Source of the DNA: G965267185 sp965267185
Lineage (GTDB): Bacteria; Pseudomonadota; Alphaproteobacteria; UBA6615
Direction: 5' to 3'
Assembly: GCA_965267185.1 (NCBI GenBank)
Contig: OZ253937.1
Location: 1,798,001-1,862,000, forward strand
DNA length: 64,000 nt
Under the pieces are notes generated by a model that was given only the letters and a program-made list of their open reading frames with translations, was not told the DNA's origin and did not search any database. A program made the position numbers and the translations under genes. Shown in pieces: positions 17,386 through 27,181 of this stretch (position 1 is the stretch's first letter; each line of letters starts with the position of its first letter).

Positions 17386-17721
17386 CTATACGTGAAATGA
17401 TTCCCCGCACCCGCAGGTGCCCTTTGCGTTGGGGTTGTTGAAGGTAAATCCGGTTTGGAACTGACCTTCTTGATAGTCCATTTCGGAGCCGATCAAAAAC
17501 ATGGTCGCCGCCGGATCGATGAATATCCGCACACCGTCCTGTTCGATCACTTCTTCGAACTGCCGCTGCTCGGTGGCGTATTCGACCACGTAGGATAGGC
17601 CCGAACAGCCGCGCGTGCTGATACCCACCCGCAATCCGGCTACACCCTCTTCGGCACGCTCCATCAGCCCTTTCGCCCGGGCGACGGCAGTGTCGGTCAT
17701 GGTGATAATCGGAGCTGTCAT
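17386..17721 (-). CDS. sufA: A-type Fe-S carrier (SufA/IscA family)
   Basis: 111 residues with the three invariant cysteines Cys39 (RGCSGLSY), Cys103 and Cys105 (GTCGCGESF). A-type carriers accept clusters from the SufBCD scaffold and deliver them to apoproteins. The operon position after sufT favours SufA over ErpA. Separated by 38 nt from sufT. Confidence 0.93.
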   Translation of the reverse strand: MTAPIITMTDTAVARAKGLMERAEEGVAGLRVGISTRGCSGLSYVVEYATEQRQFEEVIEQDGVRIFIDPAATMFLIGSEMDYQEGQFQTGFTFNNPNAKGTCGCGESFHV

Positions 17722-17759
17722 CGTCGTTTCGGTCCTTCCGCCTAGCTATCTCATATAGG

Positions 17760-18167
17760 TCAAAACAGGTCGAGCGCCAGTTTCGCTTCGTCGGTCATGA
17801 GATCTGGCGTCCACTGCGGCTCCCACACCAGGTGCACCTCAACCTCGCCAATGCCGCTAACGCCGGCGACCGCCTCGGCCACCCAAATGGGTATCTCGCC
17901 AGCCACCGGACAGGTCGGTGCAGTGAGCGTCATTTCGATCTTCACCGAACCGTCGGAATATATCTCCAGATCGTAAATAAGACCCAAATCGTAGATATTC
18001 ACCGGAATTTCGGGGTCGTACACGGTACGTAAAGCATCGATGGCGGCGGCCTTCTCAGCAACCGGTGTGTCCTTCGGCAACGGCTCTCCTGCACGAGCGA
18101 CAACCGGCTCGCCCGGTTGCGCAGCAGCAGGCATGAAGTCAGCAAGGCCGGGTCTATCGTCGATCAT
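17760..18167 (-). CDS. sufT: SufT-like Fe-S assembly protein (MIP18/DUF59 domain)
   Basis: 135 residues. After a Pro/Ala-rich N-terminus (1-40) comes a DUF59 domain with YDPEIPVNIYDLGLIYDLEI (about 51-70) and TLTAPTCPVAGEIP, the hallmark of SufT and eukaryotic CIA2/MIP18. These proteins help maturation of Fe-S proteins under high demand. It sits 8 nt downstream of sufU in the operon. Confidence 0.92.
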   Translation of the reverse strand: MIDDRPGLADFMPAAAQPGEPVVARAGEPLPKDTPVAEKAAAIDALRTVYDPEIPVNIYDLGLIYDLEIYSDGSVKIEMTLTAPTCPVAGEIPIWVAEAVAGVSGIGEVEVHLVWEPQWTPDLMTDEAKLALDLF

Positions 18168-18175
18168 TATGGCCC

Positions 18176-18628
18176 CTACTCCGTTGTCACTTCGCCGTCA
18201 CCGGCCAACGCGGCGACCATCGTGTGCCACGGCAAGGTGGCGCATTTGACCCGGGTGGGGAAATCGCGAACGCCAGACAGCACCTTCAGCTTGTCCAGTT
18301 CATCATCGGTGGCGTCGCTGTCACCCTCGCCGGTGCACATATCGTGGAACGCCTTAAATAACGCTTGCGCTTCGGCTTCGGATTTACCCTTCACCAGTTC
18401 GGTCATCATCGAGGCGGAGGCAACGGAGATGGCACATCCCCGGCCAACGAAGGCGGCGTCTTCGACTAACCCGTCGGGGCCTAGCTTGAGGTAGACCGTC
18501 AGTTGGTCGCCGCACAACGGATTGTTGCCATGCGCCTCGGCCGTCGCATCGTCGGGTGTGCGGAAATTTCGCGGATGCTTGCCGTGATCGAGGATGACCT
18601 CTTGATAGAGTTCGCGCAGATCGTTCAT
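18176..18628 (-). CDS. sufU: SufU-type scaffold/sulfur acceptor
   Basis: 150 residues from the ATG at 18628; the frame is open further upstream inside sufS but that part has no homology. Cys39, Asp41, Cys65 and Cys129 match the zinc ligands of Bacillus SufU. The insertion between Cys65 and Cys129 (FHDMCTGEGDSDATDDELD region) and Lys128 before the last Cys, rather than the His-Cys of IscU, mark it as SufU rather than IscU. SufU receives persulfide sulfur from SufS. Its ATG overlaps the sufS stop by one base (TGATG), consistent with a working SufS-SufU pair. No SufE gene is seen in the operon. Confidence 0.92.
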   Translation of the reverse strand: MNDLRELYQEVILDHGKHPRNFRTPDDATAEAHGNNPLCGDQLTVYLKLGPDGLVEDAAFVGRGCAISVASASMMTELVKGKSEAEAQALFKAFHDMCTGEGDSDATDDELDKLKVLSGVRDFPTRVKCATLPWHTMVAALAGDGEVTTE

Positions 18629-19881
18629 CAGCCAAAAATCTCCGCCACGTCGCCCAGCGCGCCGACCAACGCATCGACATCGGCGCGAGTGTTGTACATA
18701 CCGATCGAGGCGCGCACCGTCGCCGGAATATCCAGCCGCGCCATCAACGGTTGGGCGCAATGATGGCCCGCGCGCACCGCGACACCGGCGCGGTCGATGA
18801 TCGTCGCAATATCGTGCGGGTGGGCATAGTCGAGGGTGAACGACATAACGCTCGCCTTCGACGGCGACGTCCCCACAAGGTTCAGCCCGTCGATACTCGA
18901 CAGTTGCTGAGTGCCGTAATTCAAAATATCGCGCTCGTGCGCACCGATCCGCTCCAGGCCCAGCGCGCTGACATAGTCGATTGCGGCACCGAGGCCGATC
19001 GCCTGCGCGATCGCCGGTGTCCCAGCCTCGAACTTGTGGGGCAACTGCGCCCAGGTCGATTTCTCAAAGGTCACCGAGGCGATCATGTCGCCGCCACCCA
19101 TATAGGGGGGCATCGCCTCCAACAGTTCCTCACGGGCGTAGAGAACGCCGATACCCGACGGGCCATAGAGCTTGTGACCGGAGAAAACGTAGAAGTCGCA
19201 GCCCAGCGCCTGTACGTCGACCGGCAGGTGGGTGACCGACTGGCAACCGTCCAGCAAAACCTTGGCGCCGACGGCGTGGGCCTTGCGGATAATTTCCTCC
19301 ACCGGCAGGACCGTGCCCAGCACGTTCGACATATGGGCTAACGCCACAAGCTTGGTACGTTCGTTCAGCAGATTCTCGAACTCAGGCATCAACAGCTCGC
19401 CATCGTCGCTAATCGGCGCAATCCGCAACACGATACCTTTTTCGTCACGCAGCATTTGCCACGGCACGATATTCGAGTGGTGCTCAAGTTCGCTGATGAT
19501 GACCTCGTCGCCTTCTTTCAGGAAGGCGCGGCCATAGCTCGCCGCGACAAGGTTGATCGATTCCGTCGCGTTGCGGGTGAAGATGATTTCGTGGGTGTGG
19601 GCCGCATTGATAAAGCGGCGGATCGTCTCGCGCACACCCTCGTAACGCGCGGTCACCGCCTCGCTGATTTCGTACAAGCCGCGGTGGACGTTGGCATACT
19701 CGCGTCCGTAGACGTCTTGTACGGCGTCGATAACGGAGCGCGGTTTTTGTGCCGATGCGGCGCTGTCCAGAAACACCAGCGGCTTGTCGTGCATGGTCCG
19801 CGCGAGGATTGGAAAATCACCGCGCACCTTCTCGACGTCAAAGGGTTGGAGGTTCGCGTCGATATCTTGGGCTGTCGTCAT
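18628..19881 (-). CDS. sufS: Class II cysteine desulfurase SufS
   Basis: 417 residues, fold-type I PLP enzyme. The Schiff-base lysine is in FSGHKLYGPSGIG and the persulfide Cys in VRAGHHCAQPLM, with the short rigid loop of group II enzymes. It converts cysteine to alanine and gives sulfur to SufU. It begins 12 nt after sufD and overlaps sufU. It is the third desulfurase in this operon and the only class II one. Confidence 0.96.
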   Translation of the reverse strand: MTTAQDIDANLQPFDVEKVRGDFPILARTMHDKPLVFLDSAASAQKPRSVIDAVQDVYGREYANVHRGLYEISEAVTARYEGVRETIRRFINAAHTHEIIFTRNATESINLVAASYGRAFLKEGDEVIISELEHHSNIVPWQMLRDEKGIVLRIAPISDDGELLMPEFENLLNERTKLVALAHMSNVLGTVLPVEEIIRKAHAVGAKVLLDGCQSVTHLPVDVQALGCDFYVFSGHKLYGPSGIGVLYAREELLEAMPPYMGGGDMIASVTFEKSTWAQLPHKFEAGTPAIAQAIGLGAAIDYVSALGLERIGAHERDILNYGTQQLSSIDGLNLVGTSPSKASVMSFTLDYAHPHDIATIIDRAGVAVRAGHHCAQPLMARLDIPATVRASIGMYNTRADVDALVGALGDVAEIFG

Positions 19882-19893
19882 TCGCGCAAACCT

Positions 19894-21231
19894 CTATTCC
19901 GCCGCCCGGCTAATGTTCGTGTTCAACCAATTGCGGACATGCGCGGAAAAATCCTCCGCCACTTGGCTAAGCCGGATCTCCGATAGCGCCTCACTGACAA
20001 AGGCCTCGATGAGAATCCGGCGCGCGGCATCAGGTGCGATGCCGCGGCTCATCAAATAGAACATCGCGTCGGCATCGAGTTCACCTGCCGTAGCACCATG
20101 ACTGCATTTCACATCGTCGGCGTAGATTTCCAGCTCGGGCCGCGTATCGATTTCAGCACGCGGCGACAGCAGCAGAGTGCGGCTGAGTTGATGCCCGTCG
20201 GTTTGTTGCGCATCGGGCCGCACATGGATCTTTCCTTGAAAGACCCCCCGCGCGCGCGCATCGAGAACGCCTTTGTAGACCTGGCGCGACCGGCAACCGG
20301 CAGCGACATGCTCCACATAGGTCGTGTTATCGAGCACTTGGTCGCCGGTCCCCAGATAGATGCCGTCGAGCCGGCAGTCGGCGCCGGGGCCATTGAGCAC
20401 CGCATAGGTCTCGCTGCGGCCGATCAGGCCACCGCTTTGCAGAACGAATCCGCCGTAGCTCGCCTGCGCTTCCAAACTCAACGCCGTTGCCGCAATGTGA
20501 ATCGCCGCCGGCCCCTCTTCCTGAAAGGTGTAGTGGTTAAGTTCGGCGCGCTCTCCAAGGGAAATCTCGCTGACGAGATTGTTGAAGTAGGCCCCTTCAG
20601 CACCGCCGATATGGCTTTCGATCAACGTAGCCGCCGCGCCATCGCCAAGCATCACGACGTGGCGAGGCTGCAACATCAGCGGCGTTTCGCCCGGCACCGT
20701 AATCGAGACCAGATGTACCGGTTTGTCGACAGCGACGCCGGCATCGACAAACAACACCATGCCGTCACGCATAAACGCCGTATTGAGCGCGGCGAGCGGC
20801 TTGTCGTCCAGATCGACGTTTTGCCCCAAAACGGCCTCTAAACGTGCCGGAGCAGCGGCGACCATATCTTCAAGTCCGGCAATCAAAACGCCGTCGGGCA
20901 TATCGTCGAGGACGCACAAGTCGGGCCGCAAACGGCCGTTGACGAACACGATCCGATAGCTCGCCAACTCGGCAACCGCGCGATGCGGCAGCGGCGGTAC
21001 GTCTACGGTCGGCGCGCCGTTTGCGAGCTTGAAATCATTTTTTCCTAGCTCGTTCAGGTTCGTATAGCGCCAATATTCATCGCGGCGGCCCGGCAAACCT
21101 CGGTCACTATAGATCGCCGCGCCGCGGCCGCGCAGATCCAACAGCCAGTCCACCTGGGCACCGGGGACATCGTGCGCACCACTCAGCGCCTGATCGAGAA
21201 AAGGCTGCATATGACCACTACCGTCGGGCAA
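19894..21231 (-). CDS. sufD: Fe-S assembly protein SufD
   Basis: 445 residues as listed; a start at MQPFLDQ (21210) is also possible. The N-terminal part is variable; the C-terminal half is the right-handed beta-helix of SufB/SufD (about 160-400), ending in the conserved region with SHGATAGELDADAMFYLMSRG where the His of SHGAT is conserved. SufD forms the SufBC2D scaffold with SufB and SufC. It follows sufC by 14 nt. Confidence 0.93.
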   Translation of the reverse strand: MPDGSGHMQPFLDQALSGAHDVPGAQVDWLLDLRGRGAAIYSDRGLPGRRDEYWRYTNLNELGKNDFKLANGAPTVDVPPLPHRAVAELASYRIVFVNGRLRPDLCVLDDMPDGVLIAGLEDMVAAAPARLEAVLGQNVDLDDKPLAALNTAFMRDGMVLFVDAGVAVDKPVHLVSITVPGETPLMLQPRHVVMLGDGAAATLIESHIGGAEGAYFNNLVSEISLGERAELNHYTFQEEGPAAIHIAATALSLEAQASYGGFVLQSGGLIGRSETYAVLNGPGADCRLDGIYLGTGDQVLDNTTYVEHVAAGCRSRQVYKGVLDARARGVFQGKIHVRPDAQQTDGHQLSRTLLLSPRAEIDTRPELEIYADDVKCSHGATAGELDADAMFYLMSRGIAPDAARRILIEAFVSEALSEIRLSQVAEDFSAHVRNWLNTNISRAAE

Positions 21232-21245
21232 CGTCTTAGCTCCCT

Positions 21246-22001
21246 CTATGCCGCCGCTTCGAGAAATTCGCTATAGCCCTTCGCCTCAAGCTCGAGGGCC
21301 AAGTTTTTATCGCCGCTTTTGACGATGCGCCCCTTCGCCAGGACATGCACCCGGTCGGGCACGATGTAATCGAGCAACCGTTGGTAATGTGTGATCAGCA
21401 GCATGCCGCGCTCGGGGTTCCGCAGCGCGTTTACACCATCGGAGACCACTTTCAGCGCATCGATGTCGAGCCCGGAGTCGGTCTCGTCGAGAACCGCGAA
21501 ACGCGGTTCCAGCACCGCCATCTGCAGGATTTCCATGCGCTTTTTCTCACCACCGGAAAATCCTTCGTTCACCGCGCGCTTCAGCATGTCGTCGTCGATA
21601 TCGAGCGACTCCGCCTTGCTGCGGACGAACTTGAGAAAATCGATCGCGTCCAACTCGCCTTCGCCACGGTGCGTGCGTAGCGCGTTGGCGGCGGTTTTAA
21701 GGAATGTCAGACCGGCAACGCCGGGAATCTCGACCGGATACTGAAAGGCCAAGAAAACGCCTTCACGCGCCCGCTCGTCGGCTTCCATCGCCAACAGATC
21801 GCGTCCCTCATAGATCACCTCGCCGTCGGTCACCTCGTAGCCGTCACGGCCTGCCAGCACATACGAGAGCGTGCTTTTGCCCGACCCGTTGGGTCCCATG
21901 ATCGCGTGCACTTCGCCGGCATCGATGGTCAGATCCAGGCCGTTGAGGATCGGCTTGTTGTCGACCGTCGCGTGCAGATTTCGAATTTCCAATAACGCCA
22001 T
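21246..22001 (-). CDS. sufC: SufC ATPase of the SufBCD scaffold
   Basis: 251 residues. Walker A GPNGSGKSTLSYVLAG, signature FSGGEKKRMEILQMA, Walker B FAVLDETDSGLDIDAL and the family-specific ETDSGLD. SufC powers conformational change in the SufBC2D scaffold. Spaced 27 nt from sufB and 14 nt from sufD. Confidence 0.97.
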   Translation of the reverse strand: MALLEIRNLHATVDNKPILNGLDLTIDAGEVHAIMGPNGSGKSTLSYVLAGRDGYEVTDGEVIYEGRDLLAMEADERAREGVFLAFQYPVEIPGVAGLTFLKTAANALRTHRGEGELDAIDFLKFVRSKAESLDIDDDMLKRAVNEGFSGGEKKRMEILQMAVLEPRFAVLDETDSGLDIDALKVVSDGVNALRNPERGMLLITHYQRLLDYIVPDRVHVLAKGRIVKSGDKNLALELEAKGYSEFLEAAA

Positions 22002-22028
22002 AATGATTGGTCCTGATTCTCCGGCCGG

Positions 22029-23498
22029 TTACCCGACACTTCCCTCAAGGCTGATACCGACGAGCTTCTGCGCTTCGACAGCAAATTCCATCGGCAACGT
22101 TTGCAATACTTCGCGGCAAAACCCGTTGACGATCAGCGATACCGACTCCTCGTCGGTCAGTCCGCGCTGGCGGCAGTAGAACAGTTGATCGTCGCTGATC
22201 CGGCTGGTCGTCGCCTCATGCTCGACCTGCGCCGTTGGGTTCTGGCTTTCGATATAGGGCACGGTATGGGCGCCGCACTGATCGCCGATGAGTAAGCTGT
22301 CGCACTGGGTGTAATTGCGCGCGCCGTGAGCGCCGCGCTGCATGCGCACGAGGCCACGATAGGTCTGGTCGGCTTTACCGGCGGAGATGCCCTTCGAAAT
22401 AATCCGCGAGCTGGTGTTCTTGCCGATATGGATCATCTTGGTCCCGGTATCGGCCTGCTGGGCATTGTTGGTAATGGCGACCGAGTAGAACTCGCCCACC
22501 GAATTGTCGCCCTGCAGGATGCAACTCGGATACTTCCAAGTGATCGCCGAGCCGGTTTCGACCTGGGTCCAAGAAATCTTGGAGTTGCGGCCCCGGCAAG
22601 CACCGCGCTTAGTGACAAAATTATAGATGCCGCCCCGTCCTTCTTCGTCGCCGGGATACCAATTTTGCACCGTCGAATATTTGATCTCGGCATCGTCGAG
22701 GGTGATTAGCTCGACCACGGCGGCGTGGAGTTGGTGCTCGTCACGCATCGGCGCGGTGCACCCTTCGAGATAGCTAACGTGGGCACCCTCGTCGGCGATG
22801 ATCAGTGTGCGTTCGAACTGTCCGGTATTTTCCTGATTGATGCGGAAATAGGTCGACAGCTCCATCGGGCAACGAACCCCTTTGGGGATGTAGACAAACG
22901 ATCCATCGGTGAACACGGCCGAGTTCAACGTGGCGTAGAAGTTATCCGAGTAAGGCACAACGGAGCCGAGATACTTGCGCACCAGCTCCGGGTGATCCTG
23001 CACCGCCTCGGAGATCGAGCAGAAGATTACGCCGATTTCCTCGAGCTTCGCCTTGTAAGTCGTCGCGACCGACACGCTGTCGAAAACCGCATCGACAGCA
23101 ACTTTGGGCGCGCCCTCGACACCGGCAAGTACTTCCTGCTCCTTGAGCGGAATACCCAGCTTCTCGTAGGTCTCCAGGAGCTTGGGGTCGACCTCGTCGA
23201 GCGACTTCGGCTTATCCGCGAGCTTCGGCGCCGCGTAGTAGTATGCATCCTGATAATCGATCGGATCGAACGCAACTTTCTGCCAGCGCGGCTCCTCCAT
23301 GGTGAGCCAATGGCGATACGCTTTCAGCCGCCATTCGAGCATCCATTCGGGCTCGCCTTTCTTCTCGGAGATCAGCCGAACGATATCCTCGTTCAGGCCC
23401 TTCGGCGCTAAATCGACATCGATGTCGGTGACAAATCCGTACTTATACTGCTCACCGATCGATTGAACCTGTTCAACGGCGTCAGCGTTCGCAACCAT
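22029..23498 (-). CDS. sufB: Fe-S scaffold protein SufB
   Basis: 489 residues, close to the typical 480. The N-terminal SufBD region contains [19 protein letters not shown], followed by the beta-helix with [16 protein letters not shown] and [19 protein letters not shown]. The C-terminal [21 protein letters not shown] carries the residues used for cluster assembly. It is the scaffold on which clusters are built. It lies 18 nt after the second desulfurase. Confidence 0.97.
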   Translation of the reverse strand: MVANADAVEQVQSIGEQYKYGFVTDIDVDLAPKGLNEDIVRLISEKKGEPEWMLEWRLKAYRHWLTMEEPRWQKVAFDPIDYQDAYYYAAPKLADKPKSLDEVDPKLLETYEKLGIPLKEQEVLAGVEGAPKVAVDAVFDSVSVATTYKAKLEEIGVIFCSISEAVQDHPELVRKYLGSVVPYSDNFYATLNSAVFTDGSFVYIPKGVRCPMELSTYFRINQENTGQFERTLIIADEGAHVSYLEGCTAPMRDEHQLHAAVVELITLDDAEIKYSTVQNWYPGDEEGRGGIYNFVTKRGACRGRNSKISWTQVETGSAITWKYPSCILQGDNSVGEFYSVAITNNAQQADTGTKMIHIGKNTSSRIISKGISAGKADQTYRGLVRMQRGAHGARNYTQCDSLLIGDQCGAHTVPYIESQNPTAQVEHEATTSRISDDQLFYCRQRGLTDEESVSLIVNGFCREVLQTLPMEFAVEAQKLVGISLEGSVG

Positions 23499-23516
23499 TA
23501 CCTATCCCTCTAAAAA

Positions 23517-24710
23517 TCATTCCGCTGCTGCCTCTTGTCCACCGCGTTGTGCCGCAACCTCTGCCGCGATGCGTCCTGCGGCATAGTCGATTTCAGATTG
23601 CGTGGTGAAGCGGCCGAATCCGATGCGGATCGACCCGGCCGAAACCGCATGCGGCAAACCCAGCGCCTGCAGCACGTAAGACGGCTCAACCGATTCCGAC
23701 GTGCAGGCCGATCCGGTTGAGACCGCGACATCGTCGAGCGATTCCATCAGCGCCATCGCGTCGACATTGGAGAACCCGACATTGAGGTTGCCGGCAATCC
23801 GGCGTTCCATATCGCCATTGACCACCAGGTCGGGCACTGCGGCACTCAACTGGTCCAACATGGACTGGCGAAATTGGGCGAGCCGGCCCGTTTCCTGTGC
23901 CATTTCCTGGTTGGCGATCTCGCACGCCTCACCCAAGGCGACGATCAGCGGCACCGCCAACGTGCCGGAGCGAACGCCACGCTCCTGGCCACCACCACTG
24001 ATTTCGGCCAGCAAGCGTGCGCGGGGCCGACGGCGCACATACAGAACGCCGATACCTTTGGGCGCGTAAAGTTTGTGGCCGGAAATACTCATGAGGTCGA
24101 TCGACATCTCGCCGACATCGAGCGGGATCTTGCCCGCCGCTTGCGCCGCGTCGGTGTGGAACAGCACGCCGCGCTCGCGGCACAGCCCGCCGATTTCAGC
24201 CATTGGCTGGATCACGCCAATTTCGTTGTTCACCGCCATCACCGATACCAAAACTGTGTCATCCTCAATGGCATCAGCAAGCGCATCGAGATCGACCAGC
24301 CCGTTCGCGCCAACGCCGAGGACGGTTGTGCGGACCCCCTCTTCGGCCAACGCGAAACAAGATTCCAAGACGCACTTGTGCTCGGTTTCGAGAATAACGA
24401 TGTGATCACCGCGATCGTGCCGGCGGGCAAAGCGGGCGGCGCCCTTAATGGCTAAGTTGTTGGATTCCGTCGCACCGGATGTGAACACGATCTCGCGGGG
24501 CTCAGCACCAATAAGCGCTGCAACCTTTGAACGCGCCGCCTCGACCGCGTCGGCGGCTTGGGCACCGAACGCATGCTGCGTGGAATGCGCGTTGCCGAAC
24601 CGCTCGCTGAACCAGGGCAGCATCGCATCAACCACCCTGGGATCCACCGGGGTCGTCGCTTGGTAATCCAGATAGACCGCTGTCGGTGTCTCGGTAGACA
24701 TCGTCATCAC
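23517..24710 (-). CDS. Class I cysteine desulfurase (IscS-like)
   Basis: 397 residues from 24710, or 394 from MSTETPT at 24701. The PLP lysine is in SISGHKLYAPKGIG and the active-site Cys lies in STGSACTSESVEPSYVLQ, the long flexible loop of group I IscS/NifS enzymes. It supplies sulfur for clusters and probably also for tRNA thiolation. It begins 6 nt after the stop of another class I enzyme of the same operon; the loop residues differ (TSESVEP versus SSGKLTP), so these are diverged paralogues rather than a recent duplication. Confidence 0.95.
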   Translation of the reverse strand: MMTMSTETPTAVYLDYQATTPVDPRVVDAMLPWFSERFGNAHSTQHAFGAQAADAVEAARSKVAALIGAEPREIVFTSGATESNNLAIKGAARFARRHDRGDHIVILETEHKCVLESCFALAEEGVRTTVLGVGANGLVDLDALADAIEDDTVLVSVMAVNNEIGVIQPMAEIGGLCRERGVLFHTDAAQAAGKIPLDVGEMSIDLMSISGHKLYAPKGIGVLYVRRRPRARLLAEISGGGQERGVRSGTLAVPLIVALGEACEIANQEMAQETGRLAQFRQSMLDQLSAAVPDLVVNGDMERRIAGNLNVGFSNVDAMALMESLDDVAVSTGSACTSESVEPSYVLQALGLPHAVSAGSIRIGFGRFTTQSEIDYAAGRIAAEVAAQRGGQEAAAE

Positions 24711-24716
24711 CCGCCC

Positions 24717-25838
24717 CTATGCCACCGACCGTTCGGCAAGCGCGGCTTGCTCACGTCGGTTAGCGACCTCGGTCCACACGTCGACGAACCGGTCACAATC
24801 CGCGGCCGTTGTCCGCCAACCGAGAGAAACCCGGACCGCGCTGGTAGCCGCTGCGTCGTCGGCGCCCATTGCCTGCAAAACGTGGCTAGGCGTCAGCTTG
24901 CCGCTGGAACAGGCGGAGCCCGCGCTGACGGCGACGCCGGCCAAATCGAGCGCCATCACTTGAACCTCATTACTCACGCCCGGCAAGCCGATGCAGCTCG
25001 TGTTGGGCAGGCGCGGGGAAGCGGCCCCGTAAACAATCGCGTCGGGCACGTCGGCACGCACCCTTGCTTCCAGATCATCGCGCAGACCGGCCAAGTCTTG
25101 AGCTTCCGACAGAGACTTATTCACCAACGCAGCGGCGGCACCAAAGCCGGCAATACCAGCGATATTTTCGGTACCCGCGCGCCGGCTACGCTCCTGCCCG
25201 CCACCGCGTAACAGCGGCGCAAAATCGACCCCATCACGCACGATCAAGGCGCCCACACCCTGAGGACCGCCCAGTTTATGTGCGGACACGCTCATCATAT
25301 CGACGCCGAGCGTCGCGAAGGACACCGGAATTTTTCCCAGCGCCTGAACCGCGTCGCAGTGAACTAAAGCGCCAAAGCGTTGTCCGAGCGCAACAACATC
25401 CTCGATTGGCTGCACGACGCCAGTTTCGTTGTTGGCCAGCATGACCGAGATCAGCGCCGGCGTTTCGCTCGCCGCCAGCAACTCTTCCAAGTGCGACAGG
25501 TCGACCTGGCCATCGCGGTTCGCGTTTATAACGCCGGCATCGGCGCGCACAGCGAGAACCGAATCATGCTCGACCGCCGAAACAAGCAACGGCCGCTCGG
25601 TCCCCCGCAGCGCCAGATTGTTCGCCTCGGTCCCGCCGCCGGTAAAAACAATTTCCGCTGCCGTCGCATCGAGCGCCGCCGCGACAGATTCGCGGGCGTC
25701 CTCAACCGCGCGCCGCGCCAAGCGCCCAAAACGGTGAACGGACGACGCATTGCCGCAAAGCTCCATCGCGGCAGTCATCGCCGTCGCGGCCTCGGGCCGG
25801 AGCGGCGCCGTGGCGTTATAGTCGAGGTAAACGTCCAT
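24717..25838 (-). CDS. Class I cysteine desulfurase (NifS-like)
   Basis: 373 residues from the ATG at 25838, 8 nt past the iscR stop; the longer frame reaches into iscR and is not used. PLP lysine Lys188 (SVSAHKLGGPQGVG) and active-site Cys310 (SAGSACSSGKLTPSHVL) are intact. The protein is shorter than the neighbour and closer to NifS-like short forms. Role: sulfur mobilisation; the division of labour with the following gene is unknown. Confidence 0.93.
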   Translation of the reverse strand: MDVYLDYNATAPLRPEAATAMTAAMELCGNASSVHRFGRLARRAVEDARESVAAALDATAAEIVFTGGGTEANNLALRGTERPLLVSAVEHDSVLAVRADAGVINANRDGQVDLSHLEELLAASETPALISVMLANNETGVVQPIEDVVALGQRFGALVHCDAVQALGKIPVSFATLGVDMMSVSAHKLGGPQGVGALIVRDGVDFAPLLRGGGQERSRRAGTENIAGIAGFGAAAALVNKSLSEAQDLAGLRDDLEARVRADVPDAIVYGAASPRLPNTSCIGLPGVSNEVQVMALDLAGVAVSAGSACSSGKLTPSHVLQAMGADDAAATSAVRVSLGWRTTAADCDRFVDVWTEVANRREQAALAERSVA

Positions 25839-25846
25839 CAACCGCT

Positions 25847-26314
25847 CTACTGTGCCGCCATTTCCGCTGTAGGCGCTGCATCGAATATGCGGCTGGTGCC
25901 GAGCACACGCCCTTCGCAGACATCCGCCAAGGTGACCGAATTCAGATACAAATGGATTTGGTGTCCCAACTCCTCCCACAAATCATGGGTGAGACACCGG
26001 CTGCTCTTACTCACGCAGCTGACCGGTCCACCGGGCTGACACCGGGTGGTCCTTATCGGTTCGTCAACGGCGCGGATCACGTCTGACACCCGAATGCTGT
26101 CAGGGCCAAAAGCCAGCCGGTAGCCGCCACCCGGACCGCGAATGCTCTTAACGAGCCCGGCCCTGCGGAGTTTGGCAAACAATTGTTCGAGATAGGACAG
26201 CGAAATTTCCTGCCGCTCGGCGATCTCGCTCAGCGTAACCGGCTGGTCGTTGTCGTACATCGCCAAGTCGACCATAGCCATCACGGCGTAGCGGCCCTTT
26301 GTTCCCAACTTCAC
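25847..26314 (-). CDS. iscR: IscR-type Rrf2-family Fe-S transcription regulator
   Basis: 155 residues. The N-terminal winged helix (LSEIAERQEISLSYLEQLF, about 28-46) reads DNA, and Cys92, Cys100, Cys107 with His110 (CLTHDLW) can hold a [2Fe-2S] cluster as in E. coli IscR (C92, C98, C104, H107). The cysteine spacing is C-x7-C-x6-C, slightly longer than in E. coli. The three cysteines indicate a genuine cluster sensor; some alphaproteobacterial IscR proteins lack them. It lies second in the operon it likely controls through the palindrome at 27190-27214. Confidence 0.94.
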   Translation of the reverse strand: MKLGTKGRYAVMAMVDLAMYDNDQPVTLSEIAERQEISLSYLEQLFAKLRRAGLVKSIRGPGGGYRLAFGPDSIRVSDVIRAVDEPIRTTRCQPGGPVSCVSKSSRCLTHDLWEELGHQIHLYLNSVTLADVCEGRVLGTSRIFDAAPTAEMAAQ

Positions 26315-26353
26315 AGCACGATCTCCTTCCTTGAAGGCATCGACATCGCCGTA

Positions 26354-27103
26354 TCACGAACGCGGCGCATCGGTTTCCACATCGGCGTCATCGCCGGTCT
26401 CAGACGGCGCGGGGACACCGCGCTGCGTCTGATCGTTCTCGAGTTCCTCGACCCGCCGCCGCAGCGCGCTTACCTCGTTGAGCAGAGCGGCGATTGCCCG
26501 CTCCTCGCGCGCAGGAAGATCTTGGGTAGGGGTGCCATAGGCGGTAAAATGATCGGGCGCCACCGCTGCTGCATCCGCCGGCTTGGCCGGAATACCGACC
26601 ACGGTGGAGCCTTCGGCAACATCCTTCACCACAACCGCGTTGGCGCCGACCCTGGCGTTGCGGCCGATCGTGATCGGGCCCAGGAGCTGCGCGCCCGACC
26701 CGATAATCGCGCCATCGGATAATGTCGGATGCCGCTTGACCTGTTTTTGGCTTTCGCTATCGACCGAAGGCGCAATGCCGCCCAAGGTCACGCCGTGATA
26801 GATGGTAACGTCGTCACCGATTTCAGACGTTTCGCCGATAACCACCCCCATGCCATGATCGATAACGAACCGCCGGCCTATCTTGGCAGCCGGATGGATC
26901 TCGACACCCGTTATCCAGCGCCCGAAATTGCCTACCAAACGGGCCAAAATGAAAAGGCGATTGCCCCACAACCAATGGGCCAACCGGTGCCAGATGACTG
27001 CGTGGATACCCGGATAGCTGACAAATACCATCAGGCGCGAATGGGCCGCGGGATCGCGCTCCATATAGGCATCGATTTCTTCGATCAGGTCCTTGTAGAT
27101 CAT
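26354..27103 (-). CDS. cysE: Serine O-acetyltransferase
   Basis: 249 residues from MIYKDLIEE at 27103; upstream codons to 27184 lack family similarity. An N-terminal helical domain (1-100) leads to a left-handed beta-helix of hexapeptide repeats with [21 protein letters not shown], the active-site region, and a C-terminal coiled coil ([11 protein letters not shown]). It makes O-acetylserine, the cysteine precursor. Placed first in the Fe-S operon it would raise cysteine supply for the three desulfurases when the operon is derepressed. Confidence 0.94.
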   Translation of the reverse strand: MIYKDLIEEIDAYMERDPAAHSRLMVFVSYPGIHAVIWHRLAHWLWGNRLFILARLVGNFGRWITGVEIHPAAKIGRRFVIDHGMGVVIGETSEIGDDVTIYHGVTLGGIAPSVDSESQKQVKRHPTLSDGAIIGSGAQLLGPITIGRNARVGANAVVVKDVAEGSTVVGIPAKPADAAAVAPDHFTAYGTPTQDLPAREERAIAALLNEVSALRRRVEELENDQTQRGVPAPSETGDDADVETDAPRS

Positions 27104-27181
27104 GACCACCTTTATGATATACAGCCCCTCGTAAGTCTCTGATTTGCAAACTAACTGGGGTGTGCGGCAACAGTAACCAGC

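Noticed and set aside
18628..18760. Longer SufU start reaching into sufS
   Set aside because: The extra 44 residues are sufS in another frame; MNDLRELYQ at 18628 begins the family match and overlaps the sufS stop.
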